Assembly (NCBI GenBank): GCA_963827595.1
Contig: CAWHBT010000001.1
Span: forward strand, 248,001 to 312,000
DNA from: DATEDA01 sp963827595
GTDB lineage: Bacteria; Pseudomonadota; Gammaproteobacteria; Burkholderiales; SG8-39
Length of the DNA stretch: 64,000 nt
Reading direction: 5' to 3'
The notes beneath the pieces are model-generated. The model ran no database searches, was not told the origin of the DNA, and worked only from the letters and a program-made list of their open reading frames with translations. Position numbers and translations under genes: made by a program. Each line of letters starts with the position of its first letter. The stretch's first letter is position 1. Below are positions 56,323-63,778 of the stretch, piece by piece.

Positions 56323-58673
56323 GTGCGGCGCGCGCCCCTGATCGCCCGCCACACCTTCTCGCGCGTGACCGGCATGTCGATCTCGCGGATGCCGAGCTCC
56401 GACAGCGCGTCAACGACCGCGTTCACGACCGCCGGCACCGCGCCGTGCACGCCCGACTCGCCGACGCCCTTCGCACCCAGTGCGTTCAGCACGGTCGGCG
56501 TGGTCTCGTCGAAGTCGCACTTCAGCGGCGGAACGTCGTCGGCGCGTGGCATCGCGTAGTCCATGAACGAGCCGGTGAGGAGCTGTCCGGTCTCCGGGTC
56601 GTGGACGGTGCGCTCGATGAGCGCCTGGCCGATGCCCTGCACGATCCCGCCCTGGATCTGGCCGTGCGCGATCAGCGGGTTCATCACCCGGCCGATGTCG
56701 TCGACCGCGGTGTGGCGGGTCACCTTCACGATGCCGGTCTCGGGCTCGATCTCGACCTCCGCGATCTGGCAGCCATTCGGCCAGGTCTGCTCCTTCGCCG
56801 TCGCGGAGGCGGTGCACACGAGCTTCGCCCCCGGCTGCTTCGCCGCGAGCTCGAAGAGCCCGATCCCGCGATCCGTGCCGGCGATCTGGAAGCGTCCGCC
56901 GCGAAATTCGAGGTCGCCTTCGGCGGCCTCGAGCGCGCCGGCCGCGACCTTCCGGCCGGCTTCGATCACCGCGTTCGCGCCGGCGAGCACGGCGCCGCCG
57001 CCGACCTGCAGCGAGCGCGAACCGCCGCTGCCGCCGCCGGTCTTCACGACCGCGGTGTCGCCTTGCACAACGACCACGGTTTCGGGCGCCACGCCGAGCC
57101 GCTCGGCGACGATCTGCGCATACGAGGTCCACAGGCCCTGCCCCATCGGCTGCGTTCCCGCGACGACGATCACCTTGCTTTCCCCGGTGACCGTGACTTC
57201 GACGGCCTCCGACAGATTGGCGCTGCCGGTGACCTCGACGTAGCACCCGAGCCCGCGGCCATACAGGCGCCCGCGCTGCGCGGCCTCGCGCTTCCGGGCG
57301 GCGAACCCGCTCCAGTCGGCGGCCTCGAGCGCCAGGTCGAGGACGTGCGCGAAGTTGCCGCACTCGTAGATGCTGCCGGCAGGCGTCTTGTACGGCATCT
57401 CGTCCGGACGGACGAAGTTCTTCCGCCGCAGCTCGACCGGATCGACCCCGAGCTCGATCGCCGCCCGGCTCATCAGGCGTTCGATGAGATAGCCCATCTC
57501 CGGGCGACCTGCGCCGCGGTAGGCGTCCACCGGGTTGGTGTTGGTGAACATGAGCCGAACCTCGTGGTCGAGGAGCGGGATCCGGTAGACGCCGGTCGGC
57601 GCGCGCGCCCCGGACATCGCCGGCACCGCGGCGCCGAAGTTCGAGGGGTAGGCGCCGATGTTCGCGAGCGTCTTGATGCGCAGCGCGGTGAACCGGTTGT
57701 TGGCGTCGACCGCGAGCGTGGCTTCCGTGAGGTTGTCGCGGCCGTGAGTGTCGGTCAGGAAGGTCTCGGAGCGGTCGGCGAGCCACTTCACCGGGCGCCC
57801 GACCTTGCGCGCCGCATAGGTCACCGCCGCGTACTCAGGATACGGCGGCACGCGCGTGCCGAATCCGCCACCGAGGTCGCCGCAGATCACCCGCATCCTG
57901 TCCTTGGGCACCTTCAGCACCGCTTCGGAGATGTGCGCCTGCATCATGTGCGTCATCTGCGTCGGTACCCACAGGCTGAACGACTGCGTCGCCGGGTCAT
58001 AGGCCGCGAGCGCGGCGCGCGGCTCGATCGGGTTCGAGACGATCCGGTTGTTCACGACCGAGATGTTCACCACGCGGTGCGCGGCCGCGAGCGCGGCATC
58101 GACCGCCGCCGCGTCGCCCATGCGGTAGTACGCGGCGATGTTCCCGAACTCGGGCCGGAATGCCGGCGGCCAGACTTGGGGCGCGTCCGCGCGCGCCGAC
58201 TCGGCGGCGCCGACAACGGCCGGCAGCACCTCCCATTCGACCTCGACCAGGTCGGCACCGTCCTTCGCCTGGTTCCGGGTCTCGGCGATCACCATGGCCA
58301 CCCCGTCGCCGACGAAGCGCGCGACGTCCGCCGTGAGCGGCAGGCGCGGCGGCGCGGTGATCGGCTGCCCGTCGGGCCGCTTGTGCACCTGGACGAACGG
58401 CAGCGACCCGAGTCCGTCCGCGACCACGTCGGCGCCGGTGAACACCGCGATGACGCCGGGCGCCTTCCGCGCCGCGCTCGAGTCGATGTTCACGATGCGG
58501 GCGTGCGCATGCGGCGAGCGCACGAACGCGCAGTACGCCTGGTTCGGGAGACTCACGTCGTCGGTGAACCGGCCCTGACCGGTCATGAGGTGCCGGTCCT
58601 CGAGCCGTCGGACCGGCTTGCCGATCCACTGGCTCGTTCCGGGCTGGATGAAGTCGGTGACTGCGGTGTCCAT
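56319..58673 (-). CDS. Xanthine dehydrogenase/aldehyde oxidase-family molybdopterin-binding large subunit (CoxL-like)
   Basis: 784-residue large subunit of a molybdenum hydroxylase, starting SQWIGKPVRRLEDRHLMTGQGRFTDDVSLP, with GDLGGGFGTRVPPYPEYAAV, the active-site loop AYRGAGRPEMGYLIERLM, GQGLWTSYAQIVAERLG and the catalytic glutamate in LGAKGVGESGVHGAVP. The loop has AYRGAGR, not the AYRCSFR of true CO dehydrogenase, so CO oxidation is unlikely; an aldehyde, purine or N-heterocycle substrate is more likely. No iron-sulfur (CoxS) or FAD (CoxM) subunit gene is adjacent. I chose ATG 58673 over ATG 58706. It lies 60 bp after dinB and overlaps the rhodanese start, possibly the source of cofactor sulfuration. 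Confidence 0.9.
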   Translation of the reverse strand: MDTAVTDFIQPGTSQWIGKPVRRLEDRHLMTGQGRFTDDVSLPNQAYCAFVRSPHAHARIVNIDSSAARKAPGVIAVFTGADVVADGLGSLPFVQVHKRPDGQPITAPPRLPLTADVARFVGDGVAMVIAETRNQAKDGADLVEVEWEVLPAVVGAAESARADAPQVWPPAFRPEFGNIAAYYRMGDAAAVDAALAAAHRVVNISVVNNRIVSNPIEPRAALAAYDPATQSFSLWVPTQMTHMMQAHISEAVLKVPKDRMRVICGDLGGGFGTRVPPYPEYAAVTYAARKVGRPVKWLADRSETFLTDTHGRDNLTEATLAVDANNRFTALRIKTLANIGAYPSNFGAAVPAMSGARAPTGVYRIPLLDHEVRLMFTNTNPVDAYRGAGRPEMGYLIERLMSRAAIELGVDPVELRRKNFVRPDEMPYKTPAGSIYECGNFAHVLDLALEAADWSGFAARKREAAQRGRLYGRGLGCYVEVTGSANLSEAVEVTVTGESKVIVVAGTQPMGQGLWTSYAQIVAERLGVAPETVVVVQGDTAVVKTGGGSGGSRSLQVGGGAVLAGANAVIEAGRKVAAGALEAAEGDLEFRGGRFQIAGTDRGIGLFELAAKQPGAKLVCTASATAKEQTWPNGCQIAEVEIEPETGIVKVTRHTAVDDIGRVMNPLIAHGQIQGGIVQGIGQALIERTVHDPETGQLLTGSFMDYAMPRADDVPPLKCDFDETTPTVLNALGAKGVGESGVHGAVPAVVNAVVDALSELGIREIDMPVTREKVWRAIRGARRT

Positions 58674-58733
58674 GCTTTCTGCGGGGGCGGGAGGAGGAAA
58701 AGGCAAGCTGCGGAGGGTAATCGAGCAGCGTGG

Positions 58734-59786
58734 CTAAGTCGAGCGCTCTTCTTCGGGGCTGAGCTCTCCGACCCGCACGCCGAGGAGGCGCACCCGCCGA
58801 TCGAGCTTGAGGCGCCCGAGGCACTCGAACGCCGCCTTGCGGATCGTCGTTTCCGACGCGGTCGGCTCAGGCAGAGTCTTCACGCGAGTGTGCGTCTCGA
58901 AGTCGGCGAAGCGCACCTTGATGCCGATCGCCCGGCCGCGGTATCCCTCGTCCCGCAGGTCCTCCGCGACCTCGCGCGCCAACCCGGCGAGCGTGCGCGC
59001 GAGTTGCTGCCAGTCGCCGACGTCCTCCTGAAAGGTCGTCTCGCGGCTGCGGCTCTTGGGCTCCCAATGGGTGACGATCGGATCATCGTCGATCCCGCGC
59101 GCCGCCTCGTAGAGGTACGCCCCGTACGACCGACCGAGCTCCTCCACGAGCCACTCGATCGGCCGGGCCGCGAGTTCGCCGATCGTCCGGATGCCGAGCG
59201 CAGCGAGGCGCGCTTCGGTCTTCGGCCCGATTCCGGGCAGCTTCCGCACCCCGAGCGGCCAGATCCGCGCCTCGACGTCGCTCGCGGCGAGGATCGTCAG
59301 GCCGTCGGGCTTGTCGAGCTCCGAAGCCATTTTCGCGAGCAGCTTGTTCGGTGCGATGCCGATCGAGCAGGTAAGCCCGGTCTCGGCGTGGATCCGCTGC
59401 TTGATCTCGCGCGCGATATCCGCGCTCGGGCGCTCGAGGTCGGTGATCTCGAGAAACGCCTCGTCGATGCCGCGATCCTCGAGCGACGGTGAGACGCCCT
59501 GCATCACCGCCTTGAACTTCGCCGAGTACCGGTGGTAGGCCTCGAAGTCGACCGGCAGGAACACCGCGTGCGGGCAGAGCTTGTGCGCGGTCCGGAGCGG
59601 CATCGCCGAGCGGATGCCGAACGCCCGCGCCTCGTAAGTGGCGGTCGAGACGACCCCGCGGCGCGTCGGGTCGCCGCGCCCGCCGATCACGACCGGCTGG
59701 CCCCGCAGCTCGGGACGCCGCAGCAGCTCGACCGCCGCGAAAAAGGCGTCCATGTCGAGGTGGAGGATGCGGCGACCGACGGGCAC
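58734..59786 (-). CDS. dinB: DNA polymerase IV (DinB, Y-family)
   Basis: Error-prone translesion polymerase, 350 residues. Catalytic-metal and steric-gate motif LHLDMDAFFAAVE (residues 8-20), second carboxylates in GIDEAFLEIT (SIDEAYLD in most homologues), SIGIAPNKLLAKMASELDKP and the thumb HhH motif KLPGIGPKTEARLAALGI, then the little-finger domain (ETTFQEDVGDWQQLARTL). It is shorter than E. coli Pol IV only at the tail and lacks an obvious beta-clamp peptide. It is divergent from arsR across a 101-bp region and first in the leftward set with the molybdenum enzyme. Confidence 0.94.
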   Translation of the reverse strand: MPVGRRILHLDMDAFFAAVELLRRPELRGQPVVIGGRGDPTRRGVVSTATYEARAFGIRSAMPLRTAHKLCPHAVFLPVDFEAYHRYSAKFKAVMQGVSPSLEDRGIDEAFLEITDLERPSADIAREIKQRIHAETGLTCSIGIAPNKLLAKMASELDKPDGLTILAASDVEARIWPLGVRKLPGIGPKTEARLAALGIRTIGELAARPIEWLVEELGRSYGAYLYEAARGIDDDPIVTHWEPKSRSRETTFQEDVGDWQQLARTLAGLAREVAEDLRDEGYRGRAIGIKVRFADFETHTRVKTLPEPTASETTIRKAAFECLGRLKLDRRVRLLGVRVGELSPEEERST

Positions 59787-59851
59787 GACAACTCAAAGTC
59801 TGCCACGGGTGGGCACGGCTGCGCAGCGCCGGGGTTCGCCGTAGCCCGCGC

Positions 59852-59896
59852 TTGACACGGCCGGGGCCCTGGCGGATACTAAACCTCATGGTTAAG
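59852..59896 (+). promoter_or_regulatory. Sigma-70-type promoter of arsR with operator over the start codon; apparently leaderless
   Basis: TTGACA (59852-59857) is a perfect -35; a 17-nt spacer leads to GATACT (59875-59880) as -10. Transcription would start at about 59887, at or just before the ATG at 59888, so the mRNA appears leaderless and there is no ribosome site. The sequence CTAAACC-TCAT-GGTTAAG (59879-59896) is a near-perfect palindrome overlapping the -10 and the start codon, a natural position for repression by the ArsR protein itself. Confidence 0.7.
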
Positions 59897-60334
59897 TATG
59901 GCGACGACGCGGCGCTGGACGCCGTCTTCGCGGCGCTCGCCGACCGCACGCGGCGCAAGGTCCTCGACTCGCTGAGCGGCGGGAGCCTCGGGGTGACCGA
60001 GCTGGCGAAGCCGCACGAAATGTCGCTGCCCGGCTTCATGAAGCACCTCCGCGTGCTCCAGGACGCCGGGCTCATCGCCCGCACGAAGGAAGGGCGGGTG
60101 GTGAGCTGCGAGCTCAGCGCCGTGCCGATGAAGAACGCCGCGGCCTGGATGGCGCGCTACGAGAAATTCTGGAACGAGCGGCTCGACGCGCTCGCCCGCT
60201 ATCTCTATCACCAGGAGGAATTGAGCCCATGGCCCAGAGCAAGCTCCAGGAGAAGCCCTCGCTCACCCTCGCCCGCAGCTACCCCGTCGCGCCGGAGAAA
60301 GTCTGGCGCGCGTGGACGGACCCGGAAGCGCTGA
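59888..60334 (+). CDS. ArsR-family transcriptional regulator
   Basis: Winged-helix repressor of the ArsR superfamily, 148 codons as read: VFAALADRTRRKVLDSL is the first helix, VTELAKPHEMSLPGFMKHLRVLQDAGLI the HTH, then ARTKEGRVVSCELSAVPMKNAAAWMARYEKFW. It lacks metal-site cysteines, as in the ArsR group that travels with AHSA1/SRPBCC proteins. The last 35 residues overlap the next gene by about 106 bp and look like a shadow (SPWPRASSRRSP), so a frame error near 60215 may hide an earlier stop. ATG 59888 is chosen because the promoter places the mRNA start there; an upstream in-frame start at 59852 would lie in the -35. Confidence 0.85.
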   Translation: MVKYGDDAALDAVFAALADRTRRKVLDSLSGGSLGVTELAKPHEMSLPGFMKHLRVLQDAGLIARTKEGRVVSCELSAVPMKNAAAWMARYEKFWNERLDALARYLYHQEELSPWPRASSRRSPRSPSPAATPSRRRKSGARGRTRKR

Positions 60335-60684
60335 AGCGGTGGTGGGGGCCGGGCGATGAGCCGGTCTCCCTCGCCGAGCTCGACGTGCGCGTCGGCGGGC
60401 GCTTCCGCATCGTGTTCGGCGGTCCGGACGGCAAGGCGCACGAGTGCGCCGGCGTCTATCGCGAGGTCGTCCCGAACCGCAAGCTGGTGTTCACCTGGAC
60501 CTGGCCGAACAGCACGCCCGAGCGCGAATCGCTGGTCACGATCACCCTGCGCGCAGCCGGCAAGGGGACGGAGCTCGCATTCCTGCACGAGCAGTTCTTC
60601 GACGAGACCGCCCGCGACGGCCACCAGCGGGGCTGGAACGGGGCCCTCGACAAGCTCGGGCGCTTTCTGCAGGACGTCAACTGA
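60229..60684 (+). CDS. SRPBCC/AHSA1 (Aha1-like START) domain protein
   Basis: 151-residue ligand-binding-fold protein: LARSYPVAPEKVWRAWTDPEALKRWWGPG, GGRFRIVFGGPDGKAHECAGVYREVVPNRKLVFTW in spaced order, and LHEQFFDETARDGHQRGWNGALDKLGRFL. Function of these ArsR-linked bacterial proteins is unclear; the family can bind hydrophobic ligands. Strong AGGAGG ribosome site. It follows and overlaps arsR, which very likely controls it. Confidence 0.92.
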   Translation: MAQSKLQEKPSLTLARSYPVAPEKVWRAWTDPEALKRWWGPGDEPVSLAELDVRVGGRFRIVFGGPDGKAHECAGVYREVVPNRKLVFTWTWPNSTPERESLVTITLRAAGKGTELAFLHEQFFDETARDGHQRGWNGALDKLGRFLQDVN

Positions 60685-60702
60685 ACCCACTACGGAGGTT
60701 TT

Positions 60703-61062
60703 ATGCCCTACGTCGACGGCTTCGTCGTGCCGGTCCCCAAGCGGAAACTGGAGGCCTACCGCCGCATAGCCCGGAAGGCCGGGAAGATCTGGCGCGAGCA
60801 CGGCGCGCTCGATTACAAGGAGTGTGTCGCCGACGACGTGAAGCCGGGAAAGCACACGTCGTTCCCGCAGAGCGTGAAGCTCAAGCCGGGCGAGACCGTG
60901 ATGTTCTCCTGGATCGTCTACAAGTCCAGGGCCCATCGCGACCGAGTCAACGCCAAAGTGATGAAGGACAAGCGCCTCAAGCCGATGATGGATCCGAAGG
61001 CGATGCCCTTCGACGGGAAGCGGATGTTCTGGGGCGGGTTCAAGGTCCTGGTCGACATGTGA
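60703..61062 (+). CDS. DUF1428 domain protein
   Basis: 119 residues, close match to the DUF1428 pattern: PYVDGFVVPVPKRKLEAYR, WREHGALDYKECVADDVKPGKHTSFPQ, MFSWIVYKSRAHRDRVNAKVM and the ending PFDGKRMFWGGFKVLVDM. Ferredoxin-like alpha-beta barrel of unknown function. GGAGG precedes ATG 60703. Third gene of the arsR-led cluster, 18 bp after the SRPBCC gene. Confidence 0.93.
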   Translation: MPYVDGFVVPVPKRKLEAYRRIARKAGKIWREHGALDYKECVADDVKPGKHTSFPQSVKLKPGETVMFSWIVYKSRAHRDRVNAKVMKDKRLKPMMDPKAMPFDGKRMFWGGFKVLVDM

Positions 61063-61081
61063 GCGAACCCGAGGAGGGCGC

Positions 61082-61400
61082 ATGGGCCGGGGCTTCAAGT
61101 GGGTGTCGTCGCACGGCAACACTTTCAACCACGACGTCTCGTCCACGCCGGAGGAGCGGGCGAAGGGCCGGATGCGCTACAACTTCGGCGAGATCGCGTT
61201 CGACGGCGAGGAACTCCCCGGCACAAGCGCGTTCTACCCCGATAGGGACCGCCAGGTCTTCCACACCTGTTCGTCCTCGCGCGGCCTCGACCTCATGATC
61301 GGCGCGTACAACTGGCTCCACATCGCGCCGCAGGCCCGCGACGAGGACGGCCTCCCCCGCACCATGGCCTAGGGTGCGGGATCACGACAAGTATCTGTAA
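61082..61400 (+). CDS. C-terminal part of a DUF899 (thioredoxin-like) protein, truncated
   Basis: The 96-codon frame to the TAG at 61370-61372 matches only the second half of DUF899 proteins: FKWVSSHGNTFNHD, TSAFYPDRDRQVFHTCSSSRGLDLMIGAYNWL and APQARDEDGLPRTMA. Removing one base at the TAG restores the family ending WVRDHDKYL, with a TAA at 61398-61400, so the premature stop is probably an error. The N-terminal half is missing: the upstream bases code for DUF1428. It still has a GAGGAGG site 5 bases before ATG 61082, so a short protein could be made. Confidence 0.7.
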
Positions 61401-61421
61401 CCCCGATCAAGGAGAATCGCC

Positions 61422-61790
61422 ATGGGTAGCCCCGTTGTGCACTTTGAACTGATGTCGAAGGATCCCGCGAAGCTCGCGGGCTTCTACGCCGAGCTCTTCG
61501 GATGGAAGATCCAGCACATGCCGGAGATGAACTACCGCATCGTGGAAACCGGCGGCGAGGGCGGCATCAACGGCGGCATCTTCAAACCGGAACAGGAAGT
61601 GCCGTCGTCGGGCGGCACGATCTTCTACATCGCCGTCGATGACCTCGCCGCCTACCGCAAGAGGGTCGTCGCGGCGGGCGGCAAGATCTGCGTCGAGGAG
61701 CAGCAGGTGCCCGGCATGGGCGCGTTCTCGCTCTTCACCGACCCCGAAGGGCGGATGATGGGGCTGTGGAAGCCGGCCACCAAGAAGTAG
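61422..61790 (+). CDS. VOC-family protein (glyoxalase/bleomycin-resistance fold)
   Basis: 122 residues: SPVVHFELMSKDPAKLAGFYAELFGWKIQ opens the fold, GGTIFYIAVDDLAAYRKRVVAAGGKI the second unit and MGAFSLFTDPEGRMMGLWKP the end. Typical of small VOC proteins annotated as putative enzyme-related; no substrate visible. Has an AAGGAG site before ATG 61422. It converges on marR with 6 bp between the stops. Confidence 0.92.
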   Translation: MGSPVVHFELMSKDPAKLAGFYAELFGWKIQHMPEMNYRIVETGGEGGINGGIFKPEQEVPSSGGTIFYIAVDDLAAYRKRVVAAGGKICVEEQQVPGMGAFSLFTDPEGRMMGLWKPATKK

Positions 61791-61796
61791 CGCGGC

Positions 61797-62321
61797 CTAG
61801 GATCCTGCGCGCGCCCTCTTCCGCGCCGGGGTCCGCTTCCGCGGCGCCGGACGCCGGGCCTGCAGCTTGGCGATCTCCTGCACCGCGAGATCGCAGCTCC
61901 TGGTCACGAAGTCGAGGATCACGGCGAGCTGCTCGTCGCTGTACCGGGACCAGAGCGCCGTCATCTCCCGCTGCAGCGAGTCGTAGAGCGGCGCGATCCG
62001 GCGCGTCATGGCCGGTCGCGCGCGGACGACGACCTTGCGCCGGTCGGTCGGATCCCGCTCGCGCCGCACGTAGCCGGCCCGCTCGAGCCGGTCGATGACG
62101 CCGGTGATCGCCCCGGTCGTGAGGCCGGTCACCTTGGCGAACTCGCCCGCGGTCGCGCCGCCACTGAGGAGCGCGAGGTCCAGGCACTCGAGGTCGGAGC
62201 TGTTGAGCCCGAAGCGCTCGCTCACCGCCTGACTGATCAGCACCGACTGCGCGGTCATCCGGCGGACTTCGCGCAGGACGCCGGCGAGCAGCGCGGCGCG
62301 ATCGGTAGGGTGGCTTGACAT
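61797..62321 (-). CDS. MarR-family transcriptional regulator
   Basis: 174-residue winged-helix repressor. The HTH is GATAGEFAKVTGLTTGAITGVIDRLERAGYV and the wing RRERDPTDRRKVVVRARP. The C-terminal tail is very basic (RRPAPRKRTPARKRARAGS). It is divergent from the ECF sigma-factor gene; its own upstream region has a palindromic site, so it probably represses itself and perhaps the neighbours. Ligands for the family are small phenolic or oxidising compounds. Confidence 0.92.
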   Translation of the reverse strand: MSSHPTDRAALLAGVLREVRRMTAQSVLISQAVSERFGLNSSDLECLDLALLSGGATAGEFAKVTGLTTGAITGVIDRLERAGYVRRERDPTDRRKVVVRARPAMTRRIAPLYDSLQREMTALWSRYSDEQLAVILDFVTRSCDLAVQEIAKLQARRPAPRKRTPARKRARAGS

Positions 62322-62349
62322 GTCCGGGCTATTGTCTTATTGTGCTTCT

Positions 62350-62375
62350 ATCTTAGCAACTAAGATACTTAGCAA
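62350..62375. promoter_or_regulatory. Palindromic MarR-type operator in the marR / sigma-factor intergenic region
   Basis: ATCTTAG-CAA-CTAAGAT (62350-62366) is a perfect 7+3+7 palindrome. It overlaps a second inverted repeat CTAAG-ATA-CTTAG (62360-62372), and CTTAGCAA occurs twice 16 bp apart (62352-62359, 62368-62375). A+T-rich bases here contrast with the window. A GATACT box at 62364-62369, identical to the arsR -10, lies inside it for rightward transcription, with TTGTGC 18 nt upstream. The site is 29 bp from the marR start, as expected for autorepression. Confidence 0.7.
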
Positions 62376-62500
62376 TCGAGCGGCCAGCGGAGTTCGCGGG
62401 GCAGGCGCGATTGCGGTGCGATGACATGGCCGCGCCTCAAAGACGAGTACCTTCTGCAACCCATGGAATTCGACCCGCACTGCCTGCGGGACCGCCACCG

Positions 62501-63778
62501 GTGAGCGACGACCCCGCCGCACGGGCGCGCGCGACGGCAGAAGCGGTCTACCGCGCCGAGTCGCGCCGCGTCTTCGCGACGCTCGTCCGCCTCCTCGGCG
62601 ACTTCGATCTCGCCGAGGAGGCGCTGCACGACGCGTTCCGCGCCGCGCTCGAGCAGTGGCCGCGCGACGGCGTGCCCGCGAACCCGCGGGCCTGGCTCGT
62701 GTCGGCCGGTCGGTTCAAGGCGATCGACGGCATCCGCCGGCGCGCGCGGTTCGTCGCGATCGACGACGTCGCCGAGCAGGTCGAAGCGATCGCCGACGAC
62801 GCCCAGCCCTGGGACGGTGAAGGCATCGAGGACGACCGGCTGCGTCTCGTTTTCACCTGCTGCCACCCCGCCCTGTCGCCGGACGCACAGGTCGCGCTCA
62901 CGCTGCGCGAAGTCTGCGGCCTGACCACCGAAGAGATCGCGCAGGCGTTCCTGAGCGCCGCGCCCACGCTCGCGCAGCGCATCGTGCGCGCCAAGGCGAA
63001 GATCCGCGACGCCCGGATCCCCTACCAGGTGCCGAGCGCGGCCGAACTGCCCGAGCGCCTGGACAGCGTGCTGCGCGTCGTCTACCTGGTGTTCAACGAG
63101 GGCTATTCGGCGTCGTCCGGCGAGTCGCTGACGCGGGTCGATCTGTCCGGGGAAGCGATCCGCCTGGGACGGCTGCTCGTCGAGTTGCTGCCCGAGCCGG
63201 AAGCGATCGGGCTGCTGGCGCTGATGCTGCTGCACGAGTCGCGGCGCGCCGCGCGCACCTCGCCCACGGGCGAGCTGATCCTGCTGGCCGACCAGGACCG
63301 CGCGCTCTGGAACCGGGATCAGATCGCGGAGGGGTCGGCGCTCGTGGAACGCGCGCTCGGCTCGCGGCGCTTCGGCCCGTACGCGCTCCAGGCGGCGATC
63401 GCGGCGGTACACGCCGAGGCGGCGACCGCGGACGCCACGGACTGGAGCGAGATCGTCGGGCTCTACGACGTGCTCCTGCGCGCCGAGCCGTCCCCGGTCG
63501 TCGAGCTGAACCGCGCGGTGGCGGTGGCGATGCGCGACGGCCCCGCGGCCGGGCTCGAGCTGGTCGACGCCATCCTCGCCCGCGGCGATCTCCAGGACTA
63601 TCGCCTCGCGCACGCGGCGCGGGCGGACCTGTGCCGCCGGCTGGGCGAGACCGCCCAAGCCCGCGCGTCCTACCAGCGGGCTCTGGTGCTCACCCGGCAG
63701 GAACCGGAGCGGCGGTTCCTCGAACGGCGGCTGGCCGAGCTCGCCGACCCGAAGCACCACGCCAGGAGAGCCCAATGA
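62501..63778 (+). CDS. ECF-type RNA polymerase sigma factor, ECF42-like with C-terminal TPR region
   Basis: 425 residues from GTG 62501 (the frame is open to 62411; a GCGGGA lies before the GTG). Sigma-2 region: AVYRAESRRVFATLVRLLGDFDLAEEALHDAF, WPRDGVPANPRAWL; sigma-4 region: LSPDAQVALTLREVCGLTTEEIAQAFL. The long C-terminal domain of tetratricopeptide-like helices (GYSASSGESLTRVDLSGEAIRLGRLL onward) is characteristic of ECF42. That group has no anti-sigma factor and is usually next to DGPF/YCII proteins, as it is here. Its TGA overlaps the next ATG (ATGA). Confidence 0.9.
   Translation: MSDDPAARARATAEAVYRAESRRVFATLVRLLGDFDLAEEALHDAFRAALEQWPRDGVPANPRAWLVSAGRFKAIDGIRRRARFVAIDDVAEQVEAIADDAQPWDGEGIEDDRLRLVFTCCHPALSPDAQVALTLREVCGLTTEEIAQAFLSAAPTLAQRIVRAKAKIRDARIPYQVPSAAELPERLDSVLRVVYLVFNEGYSASSGESLTRVDLSGEAIRLGRLLVELLPEPEAIGLLALMLLHESRRAARTSPTGELILLADQDRALWNRDQIAEGSALVERALGSRRFGPYALQAAIAAVHAEAATADATDWSEIVGLYDVLLRAEPSPVVELNRAVAVAMRDGPAAGLELVDAILARGDLQDYRLAHAARADLCRRLGETAQARASYQRALVLTRQEPERRFLERRLAELADPKHHARRAQ

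Noticed and set aside
56319..58673. CO dehydrogenase (CoxL form I)
   Set aside because: The active loop is AYRGAGR and lacks the cysteine of AYRCSFR; there are also no coxM or coxS neighbours.
56445..59492. A 1015-codon rightward open frame
   Set aside because: It is the antisense of the molybdenum hydroxylase and dinB and has no recognisable domain.
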